A DNA stretch of 64,000 bases from Agrobacterium sp. a22-2 (GCF_012276985.1 NZ_JAAXMM010000013.1:111923-175922), one strand, 5' to 3'. Shown: positions 34,150 through 42,355, counted from the first letter of the stretch. A program made the numbers and translations. Notes: generated by a model from the letters alone, not told the origin.

Positions 34150-34554
34150 TCACTGCACATCAGAGGAGGCCGTGGCTGCCGCGTCGGCCCTAGTCTCGGC
34201 ATCGCGCGCTCGCTCCGCATTCAGCAGAGCGTTAAGTTCGCGCGGCATGTACCCGTGGTCGCGACAGAAGTCCTCTTTCCGGCTCATGGAGTCCTCTCGC
34301 CAGCGGTCAAGCCACTCGGCAACATATCCATAGCGCGGATGTGCGATCAGGACGTCGACCGCGCTACCGACGAGATCGACCGGGAATGGCTGTGGGTCCC
34401 GATCCGGAAACAGTACCCGGAGATCGTGCTGGTTGAGGTCTCGCCAAGTCCGAGCAAGCTCTGGGTCGTCACGCTTCATCGCCTGCCAGAGTTCAAGGAC
34501 GATGCCGACACGACGCGCGTCGAGATTGATGATATTTCTGAGGTCTTCGTGCAT
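34150..34554 (-). CDS. Protein of unknown function upstream of the relaxase
   Basis: 134 residues from the ATG at 34554, chosen because ATGGAGG precedes it by 5 bases; the frame extends upstream without support. Features include LELWQAMKRDDPELARTWRDLNQHDLRVLFPD and SRKEDFCRDHGYMPRELNALLNAERARD. Spacing to the relaxase is 6 bases, so it is probably a mobilization accessory gene. I do not recognise the family. Confidence 0.6.
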   Translation of the reverse strand: MHEDLRNIINLDARRVGIVLELWQAMKRDDPELARTWRDLNQHDLRVLFPDRDPQPFPVDLVGSAVDVLIAHPRYGYVAEWLDRWREDSMSRKEDFCRDHGYMPRELNALLNAERARDAETRADAAATASSDVQ

Positions 34555-34942
34555 GTGGGCCTCCATCGGGGAAATCCCGGTGCAAGGATCGTGAGTGCCG
34601 GCGGAGCCTGAAACAATGGTATTTAGTGACCGACTAATGACTTTCCCTGCGGTCAAGTCGTCGGCTCTCCGAGGGCACCCGCGCGGCGCCTGGCAGGGGC
34701 CTTCTCGCCGTCCGAGAGGACGGCGCGACACAACGGGATCTCCGTCGTGTTGCTCGGTGTCGTCGTTCCGGGCATCTCAGGCGGTTACCGTGTGAGAGCG
34801 CTGCCTTGCCGCCTCTTTACGGCTGCATCCGGTGTGGACACTTCAGACGCGATGTCGAACCTCGGTGCGGTGTACAGCAGGCCGGCCGGGTTGCGGCTAC
34901 CTTTTTATCTATACACCTATTTTCACTGTCGCAAAGTTGTGG
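34555..34942. other. Gene-free region upstream of the mob operon
   Basis: About 390 bases holding the mob operon promoter and a hairpin GCCGTCC-GAGA-GGACGGC (34707-34724), plus TTAGT/ACTAA (about 34622-34636). An origin of transfer commonly lies upstream of a mob gene, so this is the other candidate besides 32424-32590. Confidence 0.45.
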
Positions 34943-36373
34943 TCATTGCGATTGCACAACTTCATCCCATCTGGCCGTTGCCGTGCGGACGGACACGTCC
35001 GCTTCAGCGGCCAACGCCGCCCGCGTCACGACCTTGCCCGACGCAACGAGCCGTTGGTGGGCTTCTCGCAGCCGCTGGAGCGTGCTCGCGCCCTTGGCCT
35101 TGCCCGAATACCGTCCACCCGCTGCCTGTCGCTCAGTGACCGTTTTCAGGCCATCCACGACATCGAGGATGCGGCCACGGTTCACTGCCTTGCCTTCGAG
35201 CTTCGCCGGGTCGAAGTGCGCGACCAGATAGTCGGCGACCTTGGCCGTGACATAGCTGACGGACTCGTCTGCATGACCGCTCTTGTCGGCGTAGTCCGCA
35301 AGCGCCTCATGAAGTTGGTCCGCCAGAGCGGCACGGCTGCCGTGCATCCGTGCATCAGCTCCGAAATGCCACTCGGCGAGGAGCCGCCGGCCTTCGGTCC
35401 GCAACGCGTCGAAGATCGCGTTCGATGCAGTAAGGCCAAGCCCGGATTGCGCCGCCGCAGCCCTCCGCACGAGAACCGCTCGCCCGACGCTGGTGTCCAC
35501 GTAGTCTGCGTATTCCGAAAGTGTGGGCCAGATGTCCCCGTTGGGCGTCAGCGTGTGCCAGTACGGACTCGTCGGGCACTTCATGCGTCCGGTCATGGTC
35601 GGAGCTGCTGGATCAGCGCCGATAGCCAAGAGCGCCGCCGCAAGGCCACGAGCTACCGCATCGAACAACTGGATCGGCTTCTGGCGGCATCGCTTGTCGT
35701 CGCTCCGCCAGACCGCTGATCCTTGCGGCAGCAGCCAGATGAAGTGCGGGCGGGAATAGCGACCATCTTCTAGTAGGTCGCCGACGATGATGTGCGGCAG
35801 GCAAGGAATCAGGCAATTGCGCACGTATTCCGTGAGAGCGGCAAGGCAAGCAGCAGGAGTTAGGAATACCCCGTCGCAGTCCACGCGTAGTGCGGCCATG
35901 AACTCCCGGTTCAACTCGATGTACGGATAGTCCAAGGTCAGAATCTTCTGCGGACACTGGACTTCAAGATGCGCCTTGTCCCAAGATGCGCGCGCTTTTC
36001 CGCCCTTCGGCACGAGCGTCACGAAATACTTGAGTACCACGTTGTCTTCGGACCTCAGCCCGCTCTCCTGGAAGTCGCTGCGCCACCTACCGCCGACCCG
36101 ACGCATCCCGCGCTGGACGTAGCCTTGAGTCAGCCGCTCGCGAACGAGCTCGCGTTGCTCCATGCGCTGTTGCGCAAACCGCGCGGCATCGAAGTCGAAT
36201 TCCTTATGGGCGTCAGTTCGATCGCGCTGCTCCGCTCTCCGAATACGTTCTCGTCCGGCGAGCCGCTGGGCCTCAGCGTATCGATCCTCGAAGCCATCGA
36301 GCCAAATTTGTTGACGTTCTGCGGTGTGAAATTCCGGTGGCGTGGCTGGGGTGTGGCCCAGCCGGGCGCTCAA
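34943..36373 (-). CDS. Replication initiator-like protein (archaeo-eukaryotic-primase type)
   Basis: About 476 residues; only a TTG start is available at 36373, since no ATG lies in frame upstream of a stop, so the start is uncertain. Motifs reminiscent of the ColE2-type Rep/primase family: RPHFIWLLPQGSAVW, then KPIQLFDAVARGLAAALLAIGAD and MKCPTSPYWHTLTP, matching the Rep pattern of an HxxxLL strand followed by a KNP-x-x-x-HW-type motif. The last 60 residues look like a winged helix (LQRLREAHQRLVASGKVVTRAALAAEADVSVRTATARW). It could initiate replication of the excised circle. This is a family inference, not a proven match. Confidence 0.6.
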   Translation of the reverse strand: MSARLGHTPATPPEFHTAERQQIWLDGFEDRYAEAQRLAGRERIRRAEQRDRTDAHKEFDFDAARFAQQRMEQRELVRERLTQGYVQRGMRRVGGRWRSDFQESGLRSEDNVVLKYFVTLVPKGGKARASWDKAHLEVQCPQKILTLDYPYIELNREFMAALRVDCDGVFLTPAACLAALTEYVRNCLIPCLPHIIVGDLLEDGRYSRPHFIWLLPQGSAVWRSDDKRCRQKPIQLFDAVARGLAAALLAIGADPAAPTMTGRMKCPTSPYWHTLTPNGDIWPTLSEYADYVDTSVGRAVLVRRAAAAQSGLGLTASNAIFDALRTEGRRLLAEWHFGADARMHGSRAALADQLHEALADYADKSGHADESVSYVTAKVADYLVAHFDPAKLEGKAVNRGRILDVVDGLKTVTERQAAGGRYSGKAKGASTLQRLREAHQRLVASGKVVTRAALAAEADVSVRTATARWDEVVQSQ

Positions 36374-36410
36374 TTCGCCGTCATCGGCGGCTTTACAATG
36401 TCATCATGAT

Positions 36411-36429
36411 TGTTCATCATTATTGAACA
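36411..36429. promoter_or_regulatory. TGTTCA-N7-TGAACA palindrome upstream of rep
   Basis: TGTTCA (36411-36416), seven bases, TGAACA (36424-36429). It lies in the divergent gap between rep (minus) and the EcoRII-like methyltransferase (plus), about 40 bases from the rep start, as an operator would. Confidence 0.55.
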
Positions 36430-36440
36430 TCTCCTTGAGA

Positions 36441-36480
36441 AACCGCCGTGAGGGTTGCTGCCCGTTGACCGGCGGTTTTT
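36441..36480 (+). terminator. Terminator-like hairpin in the rep leader region
   Basis: AACCGCCG (36441-36448) pairs with CGGCGGTT (36470-36477), followed by TTTTTC on the plus strand. No plus-strand gene precedes it, so it could end an antisense RNA over the rep leader. ColE2-type Rep genes are known to be controlled by antisense RNA; the link is inference. Confidence 0.6.
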
Positions 36481-36591
36481 CAATGCTCGGCGGATGCCGA
36501 GCATCGGTCAAGGCCCGTCGCGCAGGAGATCAAAAAATCTGCTTGTTCACGTTTTGATCTTGTTAATCTGCTGGGAAGGATTAAGACATAC

Positions 36592-36606
36592 TGTCAAAAT
36601 TCGACA
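36592..36606. promoter_or_regulatory. Pseudo-palindrome before the M.EcoRII-like start
   Basis: TGTC-AAAATTC-GACA, 17 bases before the GTG start at 36624. M.EcoRII-type enzymes can repress their own gene through their N-terminal helix-turn-helix, and this is a suitable site; the assignment is inference. Confidence 0.45.
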
Positions 36607-36623
36607 CAGCGATGGAGTGATTC

Positions 36624-37868
36624 GTGACCGCTATCGACACCGACTTCAGCGAGCTCGTCCGAAGGACAGGCCTTTCCGCAGAGCAGATTTCAGTACGCGT
36701 GGGGAAGAGCGTCCGGACCATCCACAGGTACATTGATGGCGAGGTTCGCGTGCCGGCGCTGATCGCCGAAACCGTCAGGAAGGTGGCGGACGAACGCTGC
36801 GGTGGCGAAAGGAAGAAGGATGCCTTCACGTTCGTTGACCTGTTCGCCGGGATCGGCGGGCTGCGGCGTCCGTTCGAGGAGCTTGGTGGTAAGTGCCTGT
36901 TTACTGCCGAATGGGACCGCTTTTCGCGCGAGACATACGCGGCGAACTTCCCGGAGCCCGCCGACAGCATCCACCAGTCTGTCGGCGATATACGGCCATA
37001 TGCGAACGACCCGGAATCCGTTCCGGAGCATGACGTTCTTCTTGCGGGGTTCCCTTGCCAGCCCTTCTCGATTGCTGGCGTCTCTAAGAAGAACGCGCTC
37101 GGGCGCCCGCATGGTTTCCTCTGCGATACCCAAGGCACGCTGTTCTATGATCTCGCAAAGATCATTGCTCATCGTCGTCCTTCAGCATTTCTTCTGGAGA
37201 ACGTCCGCAACCTTCAGTCCCATGATGGCGGAAAGACCTTCGCAACGATCATGCACGTTCTTGAGATTGAACTGGGATATAAGGTTCAGTTTCGGGTTAT
37301 CAGCTCGGAACCGTGGGTGCCCCAGAAGCGTCAGCGCATTTTCATCGTCGGATTCCGTGAAGACACGGCTTTTGACTTCAGCAAGCTCGAAGTTCCGGTC
37401 GGCCGGATGCCGGTTCTGGGGGATATCCTGGAGAAGGACGTGGACCCCAAGTACACGTTGACCGCGCATATGTGGAAGTATCTTCAAGACTACAAGGACA
37501 AGCACCGGGGAGCCGGGAATGGCTTCGGTTTCGGGCTCTTCGGGCCGAATGACGTTACACGCACCTTATCCGCGCGTTACTACAAGGACGGTTCGGAGGT
37601 TCTTGTCGAGCAGCCCGGCAAGAGGCCACGGCGTCTGACGCCTCTCGAATGCTCTCGCCTGATGGGATTCAACGAACCACAGGGCACGAAATTCGTGATC
37701 CCGGTGTCTGATACGCAGGCATATCGCCAGTTCGGGAATGCCGTTGTCGTCCCTGTCGTCCGGGCGGTGGCTAACCTTATGATGCCTCATATCGAGCTCG
37801 CCCTCCAGTCCGCCGGTGCGCAGCTTCATATCCCGGAACTAGACCAGCAGCAGGGCATCGCGGCATGA
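36624..37868 (+). CDS. EcoRII/Dcm-type DNA cytosine methyltransferase
   Basis: 414 residues; GTG start with GGAG upstream. The N terminus is a helix-turn-helix (LSAEQISVRVGKSVRTIHRYIDGEVRVP), which in M.EcoRII-like enzymes can repress the gene itself. The methyltransferase motifs follow: I DLFAGIGGLRRPFEELG, IV AGFPCQPFSIAG, VI LLENV, VIII PQKRQRIFIVGF and X YRQFGNAVVVPVV. Together with the downstream Vsr and the EcoRII-like nuclease this predicts CCWGG methylation at the inner cytosine. It is the second cytosine methyltransferase of the element. Confidence 0.93.
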   Translation: MTAIDTDFSELVRRTGLSAEQISVRVGKSVRTIHRYIDGEVRVPALIAETVRKVADERCGGERKKDAFTFVDLFAGIGGLRRPFEELGGKCLFTAEWDRFSRETYAANFPEPADSIHQSVGDIRPYANDPESVPEHDVLLAGFPCQPFSIAGVSKKNALGRPHGFLCDTQGTLFYDLAKIIAHRRPSAFLLENVRNLQSHDGGKTFATIMHVLEIELGYKVQFRVISSEPWVPQKRQRIFIVGFREDTAFDFSKLEVPVGRMPVLGDILEKDVDPKYTLTAHMWKYLQDYKDKHRGAGNGFGFGLFGPNDVTRTLSARYYKDGSEVLVEQPGKRPRRLTPLECSRLMGFNEPQGTKFVIPVSDTQAYRQFGNAVVVPVVRAVANLMMPHIELALQSAGAQLHIPELDQQQGIAA

Positions 37869-37869
37869 A

Positions 37870-38346
37870 ATGGTTGATGTAGTCAGCCCTGAAGTCCGGA
37901 GCCGGATGATGTCCGGCATCCGGGGGAAGGACACGAAGCCGGAACTACTGATCCGGTCAGCTCTCCATAGAGCCGGGTTCCGCTACAGGCTCCATGCAAA
38001 AGAACTGCCTGGGAAGCCCGATATGGTCTTCCCCAAGTACAACTCTGTGCTGTTCGTCCATGGGTGCTTCTGGCACGGTCACGGCCCCGACTGTAACCTT
38101 TTCCGATGGCCACAGTCGCGGGAGGGCTTCTGGCGGGAGAAGATTCACAGGAATGTCGAGCGCGACGATGCCCAGATACGGTCCCTTCTTGAAGCAGGCT
38201 ACCGGGTCGGCATTATCTGGGAATGCGCGCTTAAGGGAAGACAGAGGCTTCCACTTGACGTTGTGATTGGGCTTTGCTCGGATTGGCTGAAGGCGAGCGA
38301 TTCGAGACTGGACATCCATGGACATCAAACGCGGTCATCTGTCTGA
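37870..38346 (+). CDS. vsr: Very-short-patch mismatch endonuclease
   Basis: 158 residues; starts one base after the methyltransferase stop (ATGAAATG context), so the genes are translationally coupled. Recognisable blocks: VVSPEVRSRMMSGIRGKDTKPELLIRSALHRAGFRYRLH, LPGKPDMVFPKYNSVLFVHGCFWHGHGPDC, VGIIWECALKGR. Vsr nicks next to T:G mismatches formed when 5-methylcytosine deaminates at CCWGG sites, limiting the mutational cost of the methyltransferase. The C-terminal 10 residues overlap the nuclease gene. Confidence 0.95.
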   Translation: MVDVVSPEVRSRMMSGIRGKDTKPELLIRSALHRAGFRYRLHAKELPGKPDMVFPKYNSVLFVHGCFWHGHGPDCNLFRWPQSREGFWREKIHRNVERDDAQIRSLLEAGYRVGIIWECALKGRQRLPLDVVIGLCSDWLKASDSRLDIHGHQTRSSV

Positions 38347-39565
38347 TTACTTCGAGGGCGTCGCGGTTAAGCGGCTGACGAAGGTGGATGCGACGCCGAA
38401 ATCCAACCAGCACGAGGTCGGCACGACGCGGGCCATGGAAGCCTTTCTCGGACGCGAGAAGCGTGTCTTCGAGGTTTCCTATGTATGGCTAGGCGCAGAG
38501 CAGGACGGGTTCTCGGTGGACGGCACGGCCACGATGTATGATGCCCGAGAGCGCAAGGAACATCGGCCGGCGGAATGGCGTCTGTACTACACTTCGAATC
38601 CTGTGACGGAGGCCATGAACGAGGGTGATGCTCTCTTCCTCGCGATGGAGCCCTCCGGGCGTCTTCACTTCATCGTAACGGCTGCCGGATCAACCAACGA
38701 GACTCAGCTTCTCTGGCTATTCGGCATTGAACCGTCGGGCAAGAGCTTCATCTCCCGTGAGATCACTGCTGAAGATGATCCCGGACTCGACTTCGCAGCA
38801 CGTTTCATCCTAGACGAGCTTGGCATCGAGTTCGAAGACCCCAAGGCGAACGAACTCGACACCATCATTGACAAGTTCGGGCTTAACTTCCCTACAACAG
38901 CCGTATTCTCGGATCTCGCCCGTCTCACACTCCCGGATGTCCGGGCGGAAGACGACCCAGACGCAGCACTCGTCGCCTGGCTTGATCACGAGGAGGCTCT
39001 CTTCAGACGCCTCGAACGTCGCATCGTGGCGGACCGCCTCACCAAAGGGTTCGCGAACGGCGAGGACGTAGATGTCGATGGTTTCATATCTTTCTCACTG
39101 AGTGTCCAAAACCGGAGGAAGTCCCGAATGGGACACAGCCTAGAGAACCACCTGGAGGCTGTCTTTCAGGGATGTGGAATCCAGTATGCCAGGGGAGCGA
39201 TCACGGAGGCCGGCAACAAACCTGATTTCCTGTTCCCGGACGCGGAAGCGTATCAGACGGCCGCGGTCGGAGCGCCTGACCTCGTGATGCTGGCCGCGAA
39301 ATCCACCTGCAAGGATCGGTGGCGTCAGGTTCTCCCGGAAGCCCTGAAGATCCCGGAGAAACATCTGATCACTCTGGAGCCGGGCATTTCGACAGCTCAG
39401 ACGACACAGATGGCCGGCTCGAACCTGAGTCTCGTCGTGCCCCTTTCGATTCAGGAGAGCTATACGGTCGCACAGAGAGCCTGGCTCTGGAGCGTCCAGA
39501 GTTTCGTGAACTTCGTGAAGTCGAAGCAAAACCTACTCATGCAGAGCGGCAAGATCTCCAACTGA
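38318..39565 (+). CDS. EcoRII-like type II restriction endonuclease
   Basis: 415 residues, similar in length to EcoRII (404). The C-terminal catalytic domain has SRMGHSLENHLEAVF, GNKPDFLFPDAEAY and AAKSTCKDRWRQVLPEA, the EcoRII family PD-(D/E)xK arrangement, followed by KHLITLEPGISTAQ. The N-terminal half would be the effector DNA-binding domain of this type IIE family, which needs two CCWGG sites. The ATG overlaps the vsr 3' end by 29 bases, so the order is methyltransferase, Vsr, nuclease in one transcript. The cutting site (CCWGG) is inferred from homology. Confidence 0.92.
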   Translation: MDIKRGHLSDYFEGVAVKRLTKVDATPKSNQHEVGTTRAMEAFLGREKRVFEVSYVWLGAEQDGFSVDGTATMYDARERKEHRPAEWRLYYTSNPVTEAMNEGDALFLAMEPSGRLHFIVTAAGSTNETQLLWLFGIEPSGKSFISREITAEDDPGLDFAARFILDELGIEFEDPKANELDTIIDKFGLNFPTTAVFSDLARLTLPDVRAEDDPDAALVAWLDHEEALFRRLERRIVADRLTKGFANGEDVDVDGFISFSLSVQNRRKSRMGHSLENHLEAVFQGCGIQYARGAITEAGNKPDFLFPDAEAYQTAAVGAPDLVMLAAKSTCKDRWRQVLPEALKIPEKHLITLEPGISTAQTTQMAGSNLSLVVPLSIQESYTVAQRAWLWSVQSFVNFVKSKQNLLMQSGKISN

Positions 39566-39656
39566 AGATCTGAAAATCATAAGGATTTGCGATTCCGCGC
39601 GACTTGCTTTCGAGGCACGACTGCCACTATGGTCCTTTCGAAAATTGAGGCCCGCT

Positions 39657-40703
39657 ATGTCAAACAGTCCCCAAACTTACACCATCTCTGACTTCATCGA
39701 GTGGAATAACAAAAAGCAGCTTCGGCTCGATCCAGATTTCCAACGCGGTTCGGTTTGGACGTCAAGCGCCAAGGTGTTTTTGATAGATACGATCTTAAAT
39801 GACCTTCCTATGCCGCAGGTGTATTTTCGAACGAAACTAGACACTGCGCGGCAAACCAGCATCCGAGAGGTGGTCGACGGCCAGCAGCGGCTTCGCTCCA
39901 TCCTAGAGTTCGCCTCAGGGCGTCTTAAGCTGACCGGGAAAGCGGGGAGGTTCAAGGGCAAGACCTATGCGGATTTGGACCCCTCGGATCAAGAGCGTTT
40001 CCTCGCCTACAAGATCACCGCTGTGCAACTGATCAACGCATCAGATGCCGATGTCCTGGAGGTGTTCGCTCGCCTCAACTCCTATAGCGTTAAGGTGACG
40101 CCAGCCGAACTGCGTCATGCGGAATACTCTGAGCCAGTGAAGTGGGCGATATACCATACTTCTCGCGACTGGAGGGTCCTCTGGGACGAATACAAGGTAG
40201 TTTCGATCCGCGATGCCGTTCGGCTGAAGAATACTTCAGTTACGGCAGAGTTTTTTATGATTCTTGATGTGGGCTTTGGAGATGGTGGCGAGCCATCGAT
40301 TACAAAGTACTACAAAGAACGGCGGGAAAAGCCTGAAGAATTCTTTACACCATTGCGCACTAAGGTTGATGAAATTATCGGCGAAATAATTGAGGAGCTT
40401 TCCGATGACTTCGATGACACAACCTTCTTCGATTCTCCGAATTTCCTGATTGTGTTCGCTGCCGTAGCATATCTGAAGGGATACATAAGCAATCGCAACA
40501 TCCCTGATGACTTGGATGTGGCAGCCGGGAGTGGCGTAGATTGGGAGAATGCACGGGAGAACCTCGCTGCGATTGCGCAAGCATTCGATGACGAAGATGA
40601 CGATGCTCCCTACGCTTCGTTTGTAGCTGCGACGAAGAGCACGACACATCGCCTTTCTTCTCGGAAGCAAAGGTTCAAGGCGGTCGTAGAAGCGATATCC
40701 TAA
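39657..40703 (+). CDS. DUF262 protein
   Basis: 348 residues from the ATG at 39657, with TTGAGG upstream. The N-terminal DUF262 domain carries LDPDFQRGSVWTSSAKVFLIDTILNDLPMPQVYF and the invariant VVDGQQRLRSI, a ParB/Srx-like nucleotide-binding fold; the family includes the N-terminal half of GmrSD. The rest is helical and acidic. Its stop overlaps the next gene's start (TAATG), coupling it to a HEPN protein. DUF262 pairs of this sort are typically anti-phage. Base composition is lower in GC than the neighbouring restriction genes. Confidence 0.85.
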   Translation: MSNSPQTYTISDFIEWNNKKQLRLDPDFQRGSVWTSSAKVFLIDTILNDLPMPQVYFRTKLDTARQTSIREVVDGQQRLRSILEFASGRLKLTGKAGRFKGKTYADLDPSDQERFLAYKITAVQLINASDADVLEVFARLNSYSVKVTPAELRHAEYSEPVKWAIYHTSRDWRVLWDEYKVVSIRDAVRLKNTSVTAEFFMILDVGFGDGGEPSITKYYKERREKPEEFFTPLRTKVDEIIGEIIEELSDDFDDTTFFDSPNFLIVFAAVAYLKGYISNRNIPDDLDVAAGSGVDWENARENLAAIAQAFDDEDDDAPYASFVAATKSTTHRLSSRKQRFKAVVEAIS

Positions 40704-41308
40704 TGCGGCTTGATCAGCGTCTCTGGTTGTTCAACAAGCGATTAGATGATCTCGGATCACGACTAGCCGCCTTGGATAAGGCAGAACCTCTATCCGTCGA
40801 CGAAGTCTACATGCTTGAACGGCTTCTCGTGCAGTTTCAGATACTATGGGATCACCTTGTTCGATCAGTCATCCTTGATAGTGCAACGGGCATATATGTG
40901 AACTCTAACGGTGCCGTGACATCCTCGCTACCCAAGCCTCCGCGATCCAGGGAGAGCGCCGCCTACCGTCTGATTGCCCTGTACCCTCGACGCACTTATG
41001 AGCCCGATTGGTATTTACCTGGCGACGCCATCGATGCTGCGTCTCGATTACAGTTGTCTAACTTGCCAGAGATCAGTGCTTACCTTGGCACAAGTCCTTG
41101 GGTCATTTCTGACCTGAGACATATTCGCAACTTCGTTTCACACAGGACGAAACGCTCTGCTCTTGCTCTCAGAGCCGCAGTTCCGGTCGGTAGTTTAGGA
41201 TCGGAAGCTATAGTGCGCCGGTGCTTCGACTATTCGCATGGAGGCTCTCAGACCTACTCGACTTGGATCGCATTCATGAAGACCGTTGCACGGGGAATAA
41301 CGACCTGA
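40703..41308 (+). CDS. HEPN-domain protein coupled to DUF262
   Basis: 201 residues. The HEPN RNase signature R-x4-H is present as IRNFVSH near residue 150, in a helical, hydrophobic-rich context (LVQFQILWDHLVRSVIL, then SDLRHIRNFVSH). It overlaps the DUF262 gene by one base (TAATG), so both are made together. HEPN nucleases partner DUF262 proteins in some defence loci (MAE_28990-like). A toxin or RNA-cleaving effector role is inferred. It is the last gene before attR. Confidence 0.65.
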   Translation: MRLDQRLWLFNKRLDDLGSRLAALDKAEPLSVDEVYMLERLLVQFQILWDHLVRSVILDSATGIYVNSNGAVTSSLPKPPRSRESAAYRLIALYPRRTYEPDWYLPGDAIDAASRLQLSNLPEISAYLGTSPWVISDLRHIRNFVSHRTKRSALALRAAVPVGSLGSEAIVRRCFDYSHGGSQTYSTWIAFMKTVARGITT

Positions 41309-41324
41309 TTATCAAAAGTTTGAC

Positions 41325-41346
41325 AACCCCACAATCTACCCCCACA
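41325..41346 (+). repeat. Right-end paired 9-mers, probable integrase arm sites
   Basis: AACCCCACA at 41325 and ACCCCCACA at 41338, starts 13 bases apart, same orientation and spacing as the pair at 25454/25467. Confidence 0.65.
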
Positions 41347-41405
41347 TTGTTGACGCGACCCATGCTAACTGTCTGCTTTTAAACATTTTTGGGGAAAGTG
41401 CGCCG

Positions 41406-41425
41406 GAATCCAGGTTCCCCAGCCA
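41406..41425 (+). repeat. attR core
   Basis: Identical 20-base copy of the tRNA-Gln 3' end (25382-25401), same orientation. The rest of the tRNA is not present here, so this is the distal junction. Confidence 0.93.
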
Positions 41426-41692
41426 TGACTTCTTTTCTCAATAAAATTAACAACTTAGCGAAAATTAGAAAACACTAAGTGTTACAGTCTTGTGGATGCT
41501 CCACACGTATCATCGTGCATCCGGCAGCAAGCGCACGATGCGGCGAAGGGTTGAGGATTCAATTCGGCGAGTTAATATTGACGTTGTGATGTGCGATATT
41601 TTGGGACAAGACGGCGATGTCCACAGGCTGCTACTGTTGTTCCGCCTTCACCAAGTGATAAACTCGCCATACCCAACCGATTAGGTTTAACA
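41426..41692. other. Gene-free DNA just outside attR
   Basis: About 265 bases with small inverted repeats (AACACT/AGTGTT near 41469, GTGG/CCAC near 41495). AACTTAGC at 41452 recurs at 25423 beside attL at a similar distance from the att core, which suggests this flank derives from the left end of a related element. Confidence 0.35.
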
Positions 41693-42355
41693 ATGACAGT
41701 AATTACAACGCGCGACTGCGTTCGATGTGGAACGGCTAAAGTTCAGCTTACGTCTGTTGGGCTGGTGTCGGATAATGCTAGTTATGAGATCGCTTTTTCA
41801 TGCAACAACTGCCGCAAATTGAGCATTTATAAAGCCCAATGCAGCATTGACTTGAAATCGAACAACGTAAACATTGACGCGACTGGTTACGGGAACTGTG
41901 AGCGTGAGCCTGTCCTTAATATAGTATCTGTTGCTCCATTAAGTGATGACATTCCCCCGCGTATAGCTGAGCTTTTCATGCAGGCAGCTAAATCTCGCCG
42001 AATGCAAATGTTTGATGCGTCAGGTGCGATGTTTCGAAAAGCCATCGATGTCTCAACCAAACATATATTTGGAAGCGATCCTCGTCTGGCAGGAAGAAAT
42101 GCTGCTGACGCATTGCGAGTGCGGATCAAAGCACTTGGCGAGCTGAAAATCCTCGAAGACGATATTGTAGAGCTTGCTGATGTCGTCGCGGTCGATGGAA
42201 ACGACGCGGTCCATGAAATAGACCCATATACCGCCGAAGAAGCTGAGGCACTTGAAGACCTCACGCTAGACCTACTGGATCGGCTGTTTGTGCGTCCGGC
42301 TCGAGTTGCTCGGGTGAAGGCGAAACAAGTGGCTGCCGGACAGCGAAAGGCCTGA
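41693..42355 (+). CDS. DUF4145-like protein
   Basis: 220 residues from the ATG at 41693. Two cysteine pairs (CVRCG, CNNCRK) form an N-terminal zinc-ribbon-like part, and the C-terminal helical region (AMFRKAIDVSTKHIF ... RIKALGELKILEDDIVELADVVAVDGNDAVHE) has the layout of DUF4145, a HEPN-related domain found in defence and restriction-associated proteins. It lies outside attR. Its base composition is AT-rich compared with the chromosome. Function unknown. Confidence 0.62.
   Translation: MTVITTRDCVRCGTAKVQLTSVGLVSDNASYEIAFSCNNCRKLSIYKAQCSIDLKSNNVNIDATGYGNCEREPVLNIVSVAPLSDDIPPRIAELFMQAAKSRRMQMFDASGAMFRKAIDVSTKHIFGSDPRLAGRNAADALRVRIKALGELKILEDDIVELADVVAVDGNDAVHEIDPYTAEEAEALEDLTLDLLDRLFVRPARVARVKAKQVAAGQRKA

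Larger units (their letters stand above)
25382..41425. mobile_element. About 16-kb integrative and mobilizable element in tRNA-Gln
   Basis: Bounded by a 20-base direct repeat (the 3' end of the tRNA gene, repeated at 41406-41425). It carries a tyrosine integrase next to the tRNA, a MobV-like relaxase, a Rep-like protein, two cytosine methyltransferases, Vsr, an EcoRII-like nuclease and a DUF262-HEPN pair. Pairs of ACCCCCACA-type 9-mers 13 bases apart flank both ends. No type IV secretion genes are seen, so it would depend on a helper for transfer. That makes it an IME rather than an ICE, by inference. Confidence 0.9.

Noticed and set aside
34806..35719. Plus-strand frames over the rep-like gene
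   Set aside because: Shadows of the minus-strand gene, which shows conserved motifs.
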